From positions 496,001 through 560,000 of the forward strand of contig CAVSJJ010000004.1 of the NCBI GenBank assembly GCA_963728395.1: DNA of 64,000 nt, read 5' to 3'. Positions within the stretch are counted from its first letter, which is position 1. Each line of letters starts with the position of its first letter. The stretch is from CAVSJJ01 sp963728395 (lineage in GTDB: Bacteria; Actinomycetota; Actinomycetes; Actinomycetales; Dermatophilaceae). The position numbers were made by a program, and so were the translations under genes. Under the pieces are notes generated by a model. The model saw only the letters and a program-made list of their open reading frames with translations. It was not told the DNA's origin and did not search any database. Shown here one piece after another: positions 8,674 through 16,847 of this stretch.

Positions 8674-8924
8674 CTCACCGGTCCGCCGAGCCGAGCGGCC
8701 AGCAGCCCCTCGATCTCGTCCGCCTTCGGAACCCGACCGGAGACCAGGACCCGCTCGTCGACGACGAGGCCGGGGGTGCGCATGATGCCGTATGCCGCGA
8801 TGTCCGCGACATCGGTCACCTTCGTCACCTCGGCGTCGACGCCGAGGGACGCGAGCGCGGCGCGGGCGTTCTTCTCCAGGGCGACACAGTTGGCGCAGCC
8901 GGAGCCGAGGATCTTCACATGCAT
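8670..8924 (-). CDS. Thioredoxin-like redox-active disulfide protein (CxxC)
   Basis: An 84-residue thioredoxin-fold protein with the active-site motif GSGCANCVALEKN (cysteines 10 and 13), followed by the cis-proline region MRTPGLVVDERVLVSGRVP. Very small proteins of this 'redox-active disulfide protein 2' type commonly sit next to ArsP-like permeases. It lies 39 bases downstream of the permease and overlaps the next small ORF by four bases. It could serve as reductant or metalloid carrier for the permease or for ArsM; that role is inferred from context, not shown by the sequence. Confidence 0.82.
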   Translation of the reverse strand: MHVKILGSGCANCVALEKNARAALASLGVDAEVTKVTDVADIAAYGIMRTPGLVVDERVLVSGRVPKADEIEGLLAARLGGPVR

Positions 8925-8963
8925 GTCGGTGCCTTTCGGTGTGGTGGAGCGAGCAGCCCGCTC

Positions 8964-10019
8964 CTAGCTGGGCAGGACGAGGTTGAAGAGGTAGCCGACG
9001 GCGATGATCCCGAGGGCGACGACGGCGGCGAAGGTGACGATGAGGCGCGGGCGCAGGACCCGGCGCAGCAGGATCATCTCGGGCAGGCTGAGCGCGACCG
9101 TCGCCATCATGAAGGCGAGCAGCGTCCCCATCGGCAGGCCCTGCTCGTGGAGCGCCTCGACGAGGGGGAGAACACCCGCCGCGTTCGAGTAGAGCGGGAC
9201 GCCGAGCAGGACGGCCACGGGGACGGCGAGCGGGTTGCCGGCCCCGGCATACCTGACGAAGAGCCCCTCCGGCGCCCAGCCGTGGATGACGGCGCCGAGG
9301 CCGATGCCGACGAGGAGGTAGGGCCAGATCCGGCGCAGGATCGAGCGGACCTCCTCGACGCCGATCTGGATCCGCTGGTGCCAGGTGAGGCCGAGCGCCG
9401 GGTCGATGACCTCGCCGCCGAGCCGCGTCTCGAAGACGAAGGGCTCGACCCACCGCTCGAGACCGAGACGACCGATGACGAGGCCGGCGACGACGGCGAT
9501 GGCGACGCCGGCCACGACGTAGAGGGCGGTCGGCCCGGGCCCGAAGAGGCCGAGCAGCAGGGCGATGGCCACCTCGTTGACGAGCGGGCTCGCGATGAGG
9601 AAGCTCATCGTCACGCCGAGGGGCACCCCCGAGGCGACGAACCCGATGAAGGCGGGGACCGCCGAGCAGGAGCAGAACGGCGTGACGACCCCGAGCGAGG
9701 CGGCGAGGACGTTGCCGACGCCCTCGCGCTTGCCCCCGAGCAGCGCCCGGGTCCGTTCGACGCTCATGAACGAGCGCAGCACCGTGACGACGAAGATGAT
9801 CCCCGCGAGCAGGAGCGCGATCTTCACCGTGTCGTAGAGGAAGAAGTGGACACCCGAGCCGAGCCGTGAGGTCAGGTCCAGGCCGGCCACATCGCCGATG
9901 AGCCAGTCCCACAGCGGGCCGTTCGCGGCGTACGCGGCGGCCCAGAGCACCGCCGCACCGGCCAGCCCCGCCCAGAGCCGGTATGCCGCGGGCCGGCGGA
10001 CGGGGCGGGCGACGGTCAT
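8964..10019 (-). CDS. arsP: ArsP-type predicted permease
   Basis: A 351-residue membrane protein of the ArsP/DUF318 permease family, whose characterised members export trivalent organoarsenicals such as methylarsenite. About eight hydrophobic helices are visible; the family signature VTPFCSCSAVPAFIGFVASG lies near residue 125, followed by GVTMSFLIASPLVNEVAI, and a second matching half occurs near PVAVLLGVPLYSNAAGVLPLVEAL. The ATG at 10019 overlaps the TGA of the upstream ArsR gene (ATGA), so the two are co-translated. With arsM next door, export of methylated arsenic is the obvious hypothesis. The gene symbol is by family and context; other metalloids are possible. Confidence 0.78.
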   Translation of the reverse strand: MTVARPVRRPAAYRLWAGLAGAAVLWAAAYAANGPLWDWLIGDVAGLDLTSRLGSGVHFFLYDTVKIALLLAGIIFVVTVLRSFMSVERTRALLGGKREGVGNVLAASLGVVTPFCSCSAVPAFIGFVASGVPLGVTMSFLIASPLVNEVAIALLLGLFGPGPTALYVVAGVAIAVVAGLVIGRLGLERWVEPFVFETRLGGEVIDPALGLTWHQRIQIGVEEVRSILRRIWPYLLVGIGLGAVIHGWAPEGLFVRYAGAGNPLAVPVAVLLGVPLYSNAAGVLPLVEALHEQGLPMGTLLAFMMATVALSLPEMILLRRVLRPRLIVTFAAVVALGIIAVGYLFNLVLPS

Positions 10020-10303
10020 CGTCCGCCGGGCAATGCGGCCCGGAGCCGGTCGAGTGCGTCGGGGGCGGCGGTGTAGTCGACCCACCGCCCTCTGCGGGCA
10101 GAGGTGACCAGACCCGCCTCGCGCAGGACACGGAGGTGGTAGCTGAGCAGGTTGCCCGCGACATCCGGGTCGCCCTGCAGGTTGCAGACACACAGGGTGC
10201 CCTCGGCGGTGAGCCGGGCGAGGATCCGGTGCCGGACCGGCTCGGCGACGACGGCGAGGAGGTCGACGGCGTGTGCGGCAGCGACCGGGCTCATCTCAAT
10301 CAT
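10016..10303 (-). CDS. arsR: ArsR-family metalloregulator (first copy)
   Basis: A 95-residue winged-helix repressor. The metal-sensing motif TLCVCNLQGD (CxC in helix 3) is that of As(III)/Sb(III)-responsive ArsR proteins, and SYHLRVLREAGLVTSARRGRWVDYT is the recognition helix and wing. The start is placed at the ATG at 10303; upstream in-frame ATGs exist, but the protein fold begins near MSPVAAAHAVDLLAVVAEP. A perfect 14-bp palindrome overlaps this start codon and is the likely operator. It is the first gene of the arsR-arsP-thioredoxin-ORF49-flavoprotein operon, so autoregulation of the whole operon is expected. Confidence 0.88.
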   Translation of the reverse strand: MIEMSPVAAAHAVDLLAVVAEPVRHRILARLTAEGTLCVCNLQGDPDVAGNLLSYHLRVLREAGLVTSARRGRWVDYTAAPDALDRLRAALPGGR

Positions 10304-10309
10304 GATTGA
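10296..10309. promoter_or_regulatory. Probable ArsR operator palindrome
   Basis: Perfect dyad TCAATCATGATTGA, which contains the arsR1 start codon. ArsR/SmtB repressors bind such A/T-rich 12-2-12-type dyads. It is unusually AT-rich for this genome and sits at the head of the operon. Binding here would block transcription initiation or early elongation. Confidence 0.6.
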
Positions 10310-10402
10310 ATCGACCACGCTTGAAATGTACCGTCGGCCGCCACCGCGCGACATCATGATCCGCGTCACACCGCCGAACGCAAGGACCGGCCCTGCGGCG
10401 GT

Positions 10403-11293
10403 TCAGGCGGGCCGGGTCGCCCGGACGAACGCGCTGGCGAACGCGCCGTCCATCGCCTCGAGGACCGCCGTGGGGTCCATGCCGCCCGGCAGCTGCGCCG
10501 GGTCGAGCCCCGCGGCGAGGTCCTCGAGCTCGGCGCGGGTGTAGCGGCGGGTCACCTCGATCGAGGCGTCCGCGAAGCCGGCTCGGGCCAGCCGCTCGAC
10601 GAAGTCGGTGTCGAGCAACGCTCCGGAGATGCAGCCTGTCCACAGGGCGACGATGCCCATGAGGCCGTCCGGCAGCGGCCGGAGCAGGACGATGTCGGAG
10701 ACGGCGAAGCGGCCGCCCGGCCGCAGCACCCGGAAGGACTCGGCGATGACGGCGTCCTTGTCGGTCGAGAGGTTGACGACGCAGTTGGAGATGACGACGT
10801 CGACCGACGAGTCCGCCAGCGGGAGGCTCTCGATGCTGCCGAGGTGGAACCGCGCGTTGTCGACCCCGGCCTCACGCCGGTTGCGCTCCGCCAGCTCGAG
10901 CATCTCGGGCGTCATGTCGACGCCGTGCGCCGTGCCTCCCGGGGCCACTCGGCGGGCGGAGAGGAGGACGTCGAGCCCGCCGCCGGAGCCGAGGTCGAGG
11001 ACGTCCTCGCCGGCGCGGAGCGCGGCGGGGGCGGTCGGGTTGCCGCAGCCGAGCGACGCGGCGAGCGCGCCGGCCGAGGGCACCTCGCCCGCGTCGTAGA
11101 GCCCGCTGCTGATCGGGTCGGCCGACGAGGCGCCGCCGCAGCAGTCGTCACCGCAGCGGGCCCCTCCCTCGTCGGCGGCCGACGAGCCGACCTCGGTGAG
11201 GGAGAGCGAGGACCGGGCGGCCGCGGCATACCGCTCGCGGACGGCCTCCCGGACGGCGGCGGGATCCTGGGTCGAGACGGTCGGGTCGGGCAT
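10403..11293 (-). CDS. arsM: Arsenite S-adenosylmethionine methyltransferase ArsM
   Basis: A 296-residue class I methyltransferase that methylates As(III). The SAM-binding motif is LDLGSGGGLDVLLSARR near residue 97. Cysteines at the places expected for ArsM are visible: an N-terminal cluster ARCGDDCCGG, then SLGCGNPTAPAAL, then VISNCVVNLS, then LWTGCISGAL. The start at 11293 has AAGGAG five bases upstream. It is transcribed towards arsR1 with a 99-base gap, so it has its own promoter shared divergently with arsR2. Together with ArsP it would convert and export arsenic as methylated species. Confidence 0.92.
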   Translation of the reverse strand: MPDPTVSTQDPAAVREAVRERYAAAARSSLSLTEVGSSAADEGGARCGDDCCGGASSADPISSGLYDAGEVPSAGALAASLGCGNPTAPAALRAGEDVLDLGSGGGLDVLLSARRVAPGGTAHGVDMTPEMLELAERNRREAGVDNARFHLGSIESLPLADSSVDVVISNCVVNLSTDKDAVIAESFRVLRPGGRFAVSDIVLLRPLPDGLMGIVALWTGCISGALLDTDFVERLARAGFADASIEVTRRYTRAELEDLAAGLDPAQLPGGMDPTAVLEAMDGAFASAFVRATRPA

Positions 11294-11366
11294 CGGAGCT
11301 CCTTGATTCGAAGTTTATCGAAACATGATGGTGGACCACTGATTCGACATCTGTCAAGATAGAGGA
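11294..11366. promoter_or_regulatory. Divergent arsM/arsR2 promoter with ArsR-like dyads
   Basis: The 73 bases between the two start codons hold two imperfect dyads: TTCGA-N6-TCGAA (11314-11329) and ATTCGACATCTGTCAAGAT (11341-11359), whose core resembles known ArsR/SmtB sites. The second lies directly before arsR2, whose start lacks a properly spaced ribosome binding site, so that mRNA may be leaderless. One repressor could control both directions. Confidence 0.5.
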
Positions 11367-11711
11367 ATGCCGCGCACCCTTCCGCTCGCCGACGCCCCAC
11401 CCCAGCCGTGCTGCGCCCTCGCCACGACGACGGTCACCGAGGCCGACGCCGGCGAGGTCGCCGTCATGTTCAAGGCCCTGGGCGACCCGGTGCGCCTGCG
11501 GCTCGTCTCCCTCATCGCCGGTCGGGCAGAGGTCTGCGTCTGCGACCTCACCGGCGAGTTCTCCGTGGGCGCCCCCACCATCTCCCACCACCTGCGCATC
11601 CTGCGTGAGGCCGGGCTCGTGACGTCGGAGCGCCGCGGCACGTGGGTCTACTACGCGGTGCGCCGCGAGGCCCTGGACCGACTTGCCCGACTGCTCACCG
11701 TCACCGGGTGA
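11367..11711 (+). CDS. arsR: ArsR-family metalloregulator (second copy)
   Basis: A 114-residue winged-helix repressor with a vicinal cysteine pair at residues 15-16 (PQPCCALA) and a CxC at residues 57 and 59 (AEVCVCDLTGEF). This arrangement recalls the corynebacterial ArsR type, in which an N-terminal Cys-Cys pair and a helix-3/4 cysteine bind As(III), and differs from the first copy in this cluster. The DNA-binding part is PTISHHLRILREAGLVTSERRGTWVYYAV. It is divergent from arsM, so it probably controls arsM and itself. Confidence 0.9.
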   Translation: MPRTLPLADAPPQPCCALATTTVTEADAGEVAVMFKALGDPVRLRLVSLIAGRAEVCVCDLTGEFSVGAPTISHHLRILREAGLVTSERRGTWVYYAVRREALDRLARLLTVTG

Positions 11712-11739
11712 CCCACCTGTGGCTGACTAGGCTGCGGGC

Positions 11740-12804
11740 ATGCGCGCCGCGATCTACCGTTCCTTCGCCGGACCGATCCGCATCGAGGACGTTCCGGAGC
11801 CGGCCTTCGGACCCGCCGACGTCGTCGTCGACGTTCTCGCGGTCGGCCTGTGCGGCAGCGACCTGCACGGCTGGGCGGGGACCGACCCGGACATCGCCAT
11901 CCCCCATGTCGGGGGCCACGAGTTCTGTGGCCGGGTTCGCGAGGTAGGGGCCGACGTGCGACGGGTCCGGCGCGGGGACCGGGTCGTCGCCCCGTTCGTC
12001 TGTGGCTGCGGCGAGTGCGAGCCGTGCCGCGCCGGCGAGACGCAGGTATGCCGCCGCCAGGAGCAGCCGGGGTTCACCCGATGGGGCGCCTTCGCCGAGC
12101 GGACGACCATCCCGTGGGCGGACCGCAACGCAGTTCTCGTCCCCGACCGCGTCGACGACGTCAGCGCCGCTCTCATCGGCTGCCGCGTGTCCACCGCATA
12201 CCGAGGGGTCGTCGAGCGGGCGCGCCTCGGGCGCGGTGAGGTCCTCTGCGTCGTCGGGTGCGGCGGGGTCGGCCTGTCGGCCGTCGCGATCGGCGCCGCC
12301 CGGGGGGCGAGCGTCGTGGCCGTGGACCGTTCCCCGGCCGCGCTGGAGCTCGCGACCCGGCTCGGTGCCGACCACATCCTCCTCGCCGGCGCCGACGACC
12401 CCCCGGCCGCGGTCGAAGCGGCCGTCCTGACGGCGACCGGCGGCGCCCACGTCGCCGTCGACGCCGTCGGCGGAGCCGGCGCCACGACCTTGGCCGTCTC
12501 CTCCCTGCGCCCGCAGGGACGGATGCTGCAGATCGGCCTGTTCCCCTCCCCCACCGCCGACCTGCCGATCGGCCGGGTCATCCGCGATGAGCTCGAGGTG
12601 CTCGGCGTCCACGGCCAGTCGGCGTCCCGGCTGCCGCTGGTGCTCGACCTCGTCGCCGACGGTCTCGACCTTCGGCCGCTCGTGACCCGGCTGATCACTC
12701 TCGAGGACGTCGTCGACGCGCTCCCCGCGATGGCCGGGGCCCCCACGCCGGGCATCACGGTCGCCACCCCCCTCGCGGAGCAGCCGGGACGGCGACCCGA
12801 GTGA
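11740..12804 (+). CDS. Zinc-dependent alcohol dehydrogenase (MDR family)
   Basis: A 354-residue medium-chain dehydrogenase. Catalytic zinc ligands are in LCGSDLHG and GGHEFCGRV; the structural zinc loop is CGCGECEPCRAGETQVC (residues 88-104). The Rossmann motif is VVGCGGVGLSAVAIG near residue 169, followed by VVAVDRSPAAL, whose acidic residue suggests NAD rather than NADP. It oxidises or reduces an alcohol, polyol or aldehyde; the substrate is unknown. The promoter looks leaderless: TAGGCT at 11726-11731, six bases before the ATG. It stands alone between the arsenic cassette and the sensor kinase. Confidence 0.85.
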   Translation: MRAAIYRSFAGPIRIEDVPEPAFGPADVVVDVLAVGLCGSDLHGWAGTDPDIAIPHVGGHEFCGRVREVGADVRRVRRGDRVVAPFVCGCGECEPCRAGETQVCRRQEQPGFTRWGAFAERTTIPWADRNAVLVPDRVDDVSAALIGCRVSTAYRGVVERARLGRGEVLCVVGCGGVGLSAVAIGAARGASVVAVDRSPAALELATRLGADHILLAGADDPPAAVEAAVLTATGGAHVAVDAVGGAGATTLAVSSLRPQGRMLQIGLFPSPTADLPIGRVIRDELEVLGVHGQSASRLPLVLDLVADGLDLRPLVTRLITLEDVVDALPAMAGAPTPGITVATPLAEQPGRRPE

Positions 12805-12920
12805 CGTCGACCACGGTGGCCCGGCGGCCCTGACCGGAGGGTGTACGTCTGAGGCATGCTCACCGTCGTCCGCGGCGCGGCGGCAACGCCGGAGCGGCCT
12901 GGTGTTCAGGGGCACCCAGG

Positions 12921-15245
12921 ATGACCAGCACCGGGGCCCCCGGTGGGTCGATGCCGGACGGCGAGCCCACGAGCGACCCCCGGCTGACGCCCGGCGTCTG
13001 TCGCGCCATCGTCGACGCCTCCCCCGACGGGGTGCTCGTGACGGACGCGGCCGGGCTCATCGCCTACGTCAACCCCCGGCTCGAGGCGATGTCCGGGTAT
13101 GCCGGCACCGACCTCGTCGGCCGGCCCGTCGAGACCCTCGTGCCCGACGAGTTCCGCGAACACCACACCGACCTCCACCGCGCATACCGGTCGGCGCCTC
13201 GACCGCGGCTCGTGGGAGAGGGCACGGATCTGCGGCTGCGTCGACGCGACGGATCCGTCGGCTACGTCGAGATCGCCCTCGCACCGATCCGGCTCGAGGG
13301 CCGAACGCTCACCATCGCCGCCGTGCGCGACTCCTCGCAACGCCACGCACTCGAGGCGGAGCGGATGCGCCTGATACAGATGCTCGACCTCGTGCCGGAC
13401 GCGATCGTCGTCGCCGACGCGGCGACCCTCGAGATCGAGTACGCCAACCCGGCGATGACCGCTCTGCTCGGCTACGCACCAGAGGAGCTGGTGGGCAGTC
13501 CGCTCACCCGGGTCCGCCCCGACAGCCTCGCGCCCGACCGGCCTTCGGGCGCCGCGGCGTCGCCCCCCTGGCCACCGGCCCCGTTCGCCGACTTCGTCCT
13601 CGTCGGCAGGTCCGGCGAGCGCCTCCCGGTGGAGATCCACCAGCGGCTCGTCGCCGCCGAGGACGGGCCGGGGCACCTCGTCGCCGTTGCCCGCGACCTC
13701 AGCGAGCGACGCGAACAGCAGGAGCGGCTCCGCACGAGCGAGAAGTCCTTCCGGACCGCCTTCGAGCTGGCTCCGGTGGGGGTCGAGGTCGTCGCGCTTC
13801 CTCCGGACGGGACGCGCTCGATCGTCCTGGCCAACCACGCCCTCGCGACCATGTTCGCCTGTCCGGTCCAGGACCTCATCGGGCGAAGCCTGGACGAGTT
13901 CACCTTCCCCGAGGACAGCGGCCACGCGGCACCCACGGTGCCCGCCCGCGTGCCCGAGGGACGGACGAGCGTGGTCCACCGGCGCCGGTACCGGCGGGAG
14001 GACGGCACCGAGCTGTGGGCGGACGTCCACGCCACTCGGCTCGAGGTGCCGGGCGTTCAGGGGCCGGCGGCGCTCGTGCAACTCGTCGACGTGACCGACG
14101 AGGTCGGCCGCGAGGCCCAGCGCCAGCGCGAGGCACTGCTCAGCGCGTATGTCGCCCAGGTCGCGACGACGGTGCTGGAGGACCCCCTCGTCCCCGGCCT
14201 GCATCAGGACCTCGCGCTGCGGGCTGCCGCGCTCCTCGAGGGCGAGGGAGCCCTCCTCGTCCTGCGCGACGACCCACGCGACGGCGCGACCCGGATCGCA
14301 GCGGTCACCGGCGACCTCACCGCACCGGTGACGGACGGGCGGATCAGCGCCCATGACCTCGTCGACAGCCCACTCTTCCCGAGCGCCCCGACGGTGTTCA
14401 CGACGCCGCCGGATGGGACCCCGCGGCCGTGGACCTCCACCGTGGGACCGGTCGCCGCGGCACCGGTAGGAGACGGGGACGGCGAACCGGAGGGGGTGCT
14501 CCTCGTGCTCGGCGCCCCCGGACGGCGCCCGTTCACGGCGGATGACCTGGACCGGCTCACCCGCTTCGCCGCCCAGACCCGTCTCGCGCTGCGCCTCGCC
14601 GACGCGCGCGCGGACCAGCAGCGGCTCGCCCTGCTGGAGGACCGGCAGCGCATCGCCCGTGACCTCCACGACACCGTCATCCAGGACGTCATCGGCGTCG
14701 GGATGCAGATCGCCGCCGATGCCGAACTGGACGAGGATCCGCGGCGCCGGGCCGGGAACCTGGACCGGGTCGCCCAGCTCGAGGAGGCGGTCCACCGCCT
14801 GCGCCGCATCGTCTTCGAGCTCCGAGCCGGGCCGCCGCGGGCACCACTCAGCCGGGCGGTGCGCGAGCTGGCCGCCGAGGCCAGCCGGCTGCTGGGCCAC
14901 GAACCGGAGGTCCTCCTCGACGGCGATGCCGACTCCCTGCACCCCGCCATCGCCGCCGACGTCGCGAGCGTGCTGCGCGAGGCCCTGTCCAACATCATCC
15001 GCCACGCGGATGCCGCACACACGACGGTCGCGCTGCGCGTGACGCACGACGCGGTGGTGCTGCGGGTCGAGGACGACGGGCGCGGCATACCGACCGCCCC
15101 CTCCCGCGGCTACGGGATCGAGAACATCGAGCACCGGGCCGCCGCTCGCCGCGGCTCCGTCCACTTCACGACGAGCGCCGGCGGTGGCACCCGACTGCTC
15201 TGGTCGTGCCCGCTCGGCCGCCCCGCCCCGGACCCGCCGACGTAG
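12921..15245 (+). CDS. PAS-domain sensor histidine kinase (DosS/NarX type)
   Basis: A 774-residue soluble sensor kinase with no clear membrane segment. Domains in order: PAS about residues 25-140 (ASPDGVLVTDAAGLIAYVNP), PAS about 150-265 (VPDAIVVADAATLEIEYANP), a third PAS about 270-400 (FRTAFELAPVGVEVVALPP), a GAF-like segment about 415-565, then HisKA_3 with the phospho-accepting histidine in RQRIARDLHDTVIQDVIGVG (about residue 582) and a C-terminal HATPase with the G-box DDGRGIPTAPSRGYGIENI. The kinase core resembles DosS/DevS of mycobacteria, but the sensor part is PAS-rich rather than two heme GAF domains, so the signal (redox, oxygen or ligand) is open. Two response regulators follow. 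Confidence 0.88.
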   Translation: MTSTGAPGGSMPDGEPTSDPRLTPGVCRAIVDASPDGVLVTDAAGLIAYVNPRLEAMSGYAGTDLVGRPVETLVPDEFREHHTDLHRAYRSAPRPRLVGEGTDLRLRRRDGSVGYVEIALAPIRLEGRTLTIAAVRDSSQRHALEAERMRLIQMLDLVPDAIVVADAATLEIEYANPAMTALLGYAPEELVGSPLTRVRPDSLAPDRPSGAAASPPWPPAPFADFVLVGRSGERLPVEIHQRLVAAEDGPGHLVAVARDLSERREQQERLRTSEKSFRTAFELAPVGVEVVALPPDGTRSIVLANHALATMFACPVQDLIGRSLDEFTFPEDSGHAAPTVPARVPEGRTSVVHRRRYRREDGTELWADVHATRLEVPGVQGPAALVQLVDVTDEVGREAQRQREALLSAYVAQVATTVLEDPLVPGLHQDLALRAAALLEGEGALLVLRDDPRDGATRIAAVTGDLTAPVTDGRISAHDLVDSPLFPSAPTVFTTPPDGTPRPWTSTVGPVAAAPVGDGDGEPEGVLLVLGAPGRRPFTADDLDRLTRFAAQTRLALRLADARADQQRLALLEDRQRIARDLHDTVIQDVIGVGMQIAADAELDEDPRRRAGNLDRVAQLEEAVHRLRRIVFELRAGPPRAPLSRAVRELAAEASRLLGHEPEVLLDGDADSLHPAIAADVASVLREALSNIIRHADAAHTTVALRVTHDAVVLRVEDDGRGIPTAPSRGYGIENIEHRAAARRGSVHFTTSAGGGTRLLWSCPLGRPAPDPPT

Positions 15246-15294
15246 GTCGGCGCGTCGACCGCCACGCCCGCCACCGGCCCCGTCGGTCCGGGCC

Positions 15295-15309
15295 GGGACC
15301 TAGGGCCCT
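15295..15309. promoter_or_regulatory. DosR-like box upstream of receiver protein
   Basis: GGGACCTAGGGCCCT, 53 bases before the receiver-only regulator gene. It matches the palindromic GGGAC-N5-CCC pattern of the mycobacterial dormancy regulator box and is nearly repeated upstream of the STAS gene. The assignment is by resemblance only. Confidence 0.5.
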
Positions 15310-15361
15310 GGACGCAGAACGACGCACGGTCCACGCTCGGGGGTGACCCGGGAGGTCGCCG

Positions 15362-16000
15362 ATGTCAGCTACCACCGCATCGTCTCGCGATGGGCTTGCC
15401 GTGGCCCCGCGGGTGGGTCCGGATCGACCCGAGGTCGTCCGGGTCTGCCTCGTCGACGACCACGCGAAACTGCGTGGTGCCGTGCGCCGCCTCCTCGAGT
15501 CGACGCACCGCGCCGCGATCGTCGGCGAGTGCGGCACCGCCACCGAGGCGGTGCGCCTGATCCTCCGGCTGCGCCCCGACGTGGCCGTCGTCGACGTCCT
15601 CCTGCCCGACGGGTCCGGCGTCACGGTCTGCCGGGTGGTCCGCGCCGCGGACCCCCGGATCCAGGTCGTCATGATCACGACGGTCGACGACGCCGGGACG
15701 CGACAGGCGGCTCGCGCCGCCGGGGCGACGTCCTTCGTCATCAAGCATGTCCGCGGCGTCGACCTCGTCGAGGCGGTGCTCGCGGCCGCCGCCCCCGGCG
15801 GGAACGGCCCCGGGCCCAGGCCGGTGCCGGCGCCGGGGGCGGACCGGGCGAGCCCGACGCCCCCCCAGACCCCGGGCAGCGCCCGCGTCTGCCTGGTGTG
15901 TGACATTCGTCGGAGCTGCGCCACCGCATGTCGACCGGTGGGGCCCGGCGTTACCATGACGACACCCGACAAGCGGTCACCGCCGATGCTGCCGCGGTGA
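15362..16000 (+). CDS. Response regulator with receiver domain only (no HTH)
   Basis: A 212-residue protein whose first 150 residues are a CheY-like receiver: acidic pocket VCLVDDHAKLRGAVRRLLE, phospho-accepting aspartate in VAVVDVLLPDGSG, conserved Thr in VMITTVDD and Lys in TSFVIKHVRG. The NarL-type helix-turn-helix expected after such a receiver is absent. The remaining tail is proline/glycine-rich with several cysteines (RVCLVCDIRRSCATAC) and no recognised domain; no other frame downstream encodes an HTH, so a simple frameshift does not explain it. It may act as a phosphate sink or through protein contacts. The ATG has GGGAGG six bases upstream. Confidence 0.8.
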   Translation: MSATTASSRDGLAVAPRVGPDRPEVVRVCLVDDHAKLRGAVRRLLESTHRAAIVGECGTATEAVRLILRLRPDVAVVDVLLPDGSGVTVCRVVRAADPRIQVVMITTVDDAGTRQAARAAGATSFVIKHVRGVDLVEAVLAAAAPGGNGPGPRPVPAPGADRASPTPPQTPGSARVCLVCDIRRSCATACRPVGPGVTMTTPDKRSPPMLPR

Positions 16001-16029
16001 ACCGGTGGCGCTGCGGGGAGGTGAGTGTC

Positions 16030-16725
16030 ATGGGGACGACCCGGGCGCCGGATGAGTCGTCATCCGCCCGAGTGATCCGCGTCTTTCTCCTCGACGACCA
16101 TGAGCTGGTCCGTCGCGGGCTGCGCGACATCCTCGCGTCGACGGGGGACTTCGACGTCGTCGGGGAATCCGGCTCGGCCCAGGAGGCGGGGCGGCGGATC
16201 CCCGCCCTGCGCCCCGACATCGCCCTGCTCGACGTGCGCCTTCCGGACGGGTCGGGCATCGAGGTATGCCGCCAGGTCCGGGCGCGCGACCCGCGGATCC
16301 GGGCCGTGATGGTGACGACCTACGACAACGAGGAGGCCCGGCTCTCGGCGACGCTCGCCGGCGCGTCCGGGTTCGTGCTCAAGCAGATCCGAGGCGGCGA
16401 CCTCGTCGGCTCGCTGCGACGGGTCGCTGCCGGTGAGAACCTCGTCGACCCGGCAGACCTCGCCCGCCGGGCCCGCTCCGGCTCGGCGGACCCACGCCTG
16501 TCCGCTCTGACGCCTCAGGAGCGCCGGATCCTCACGCTCATCGCCGAGGGGCTGACGAACCGCCAGATCGGCGAGCGGCTGCGGATCAGCGAGAAGACGG
16601 TCAAGAACCATGTGACCCAGATCCTCGGGAAGCTCGGGTTCTCGCGGCGGACCCAGGCGGCCGTGTTCGCCGTCGAGAAGCGGCACTCCGCTCCGCGCCG
16701 GCCCGGCCCGGCGGACGGGCGTTGA
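16030..16725 (+). CDS. NarL/DosR-type response regulator
   Basis: A 231-residue two-domain regulator. Receiver: VFLLDDHELVRRGLRDIL, phospho-aspartate in IALLDVRLPDGSG, conserved Thr/Lys in VMVTTYDN and GFVLKQIRGG. C-terminal LuxR-type HTH: LTPQERRILTLIAEGLTNRQIGERLRISEKTVKNHVTQ split around residues 159-205. The overall layout matches DosR/DevR. The start at 16030 is chosen because GGGAGG lies eight bases upstream and the receiver begins soon after. It follows the kinase and the receiver-only protein on the same strand, so it is the probable output of this two-component system, acting on the GGGACC-type boxes nearby. Confidence 0.9.
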   Translation: MGTTRAPDESSSARVIRVFLLDDHELVRRGLRDILASTGDFDVVGESGSAQEAGRRIPALRPDIALLDVRLPDGSGIEVCRQVRARDPRIRAVMVTTYDNEEARLSATLAGASGFVLKQIRGGDLVGSLRRVAAGENLVDPADLARRARSGSADPRLSALTPQERRILTLIAEGLTNRQIGERLRISEKTVKNHVTQILGKLGFSRRTQAAVFAVEKRHSAPRRPGPADGR

Positions 16726-16765
16726 TGGCGGACCCACCCCACCCCTGCTGAGACGGGCCCGCCAT
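16725..16765 (+). terminator. Possible terminator hairpin
   Basis: ATGGCGG (16725-16731) pairs with CCGCCAT (16759-16765), with an imperfect inner extension ACCC/GGGC, right at the stop of the response regulator. There is no T-tract, so this is weak. Confidence 0.35.
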
Positions 16766-16847
16766 CCTCCCCCCGGTGCGTCGTGGACTTCATCGTTCAC
16801 GACCGTGCCTGCGGTGACGACGCTATGGCGGGGGGATTCCGCGGACC

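Noticed and set aside
12906..15164. 752-residue open frame on the minus strand
   Set aside because: It is the complement of the histidine kinase, which has full PAS, HisKA and HATPase motifs.
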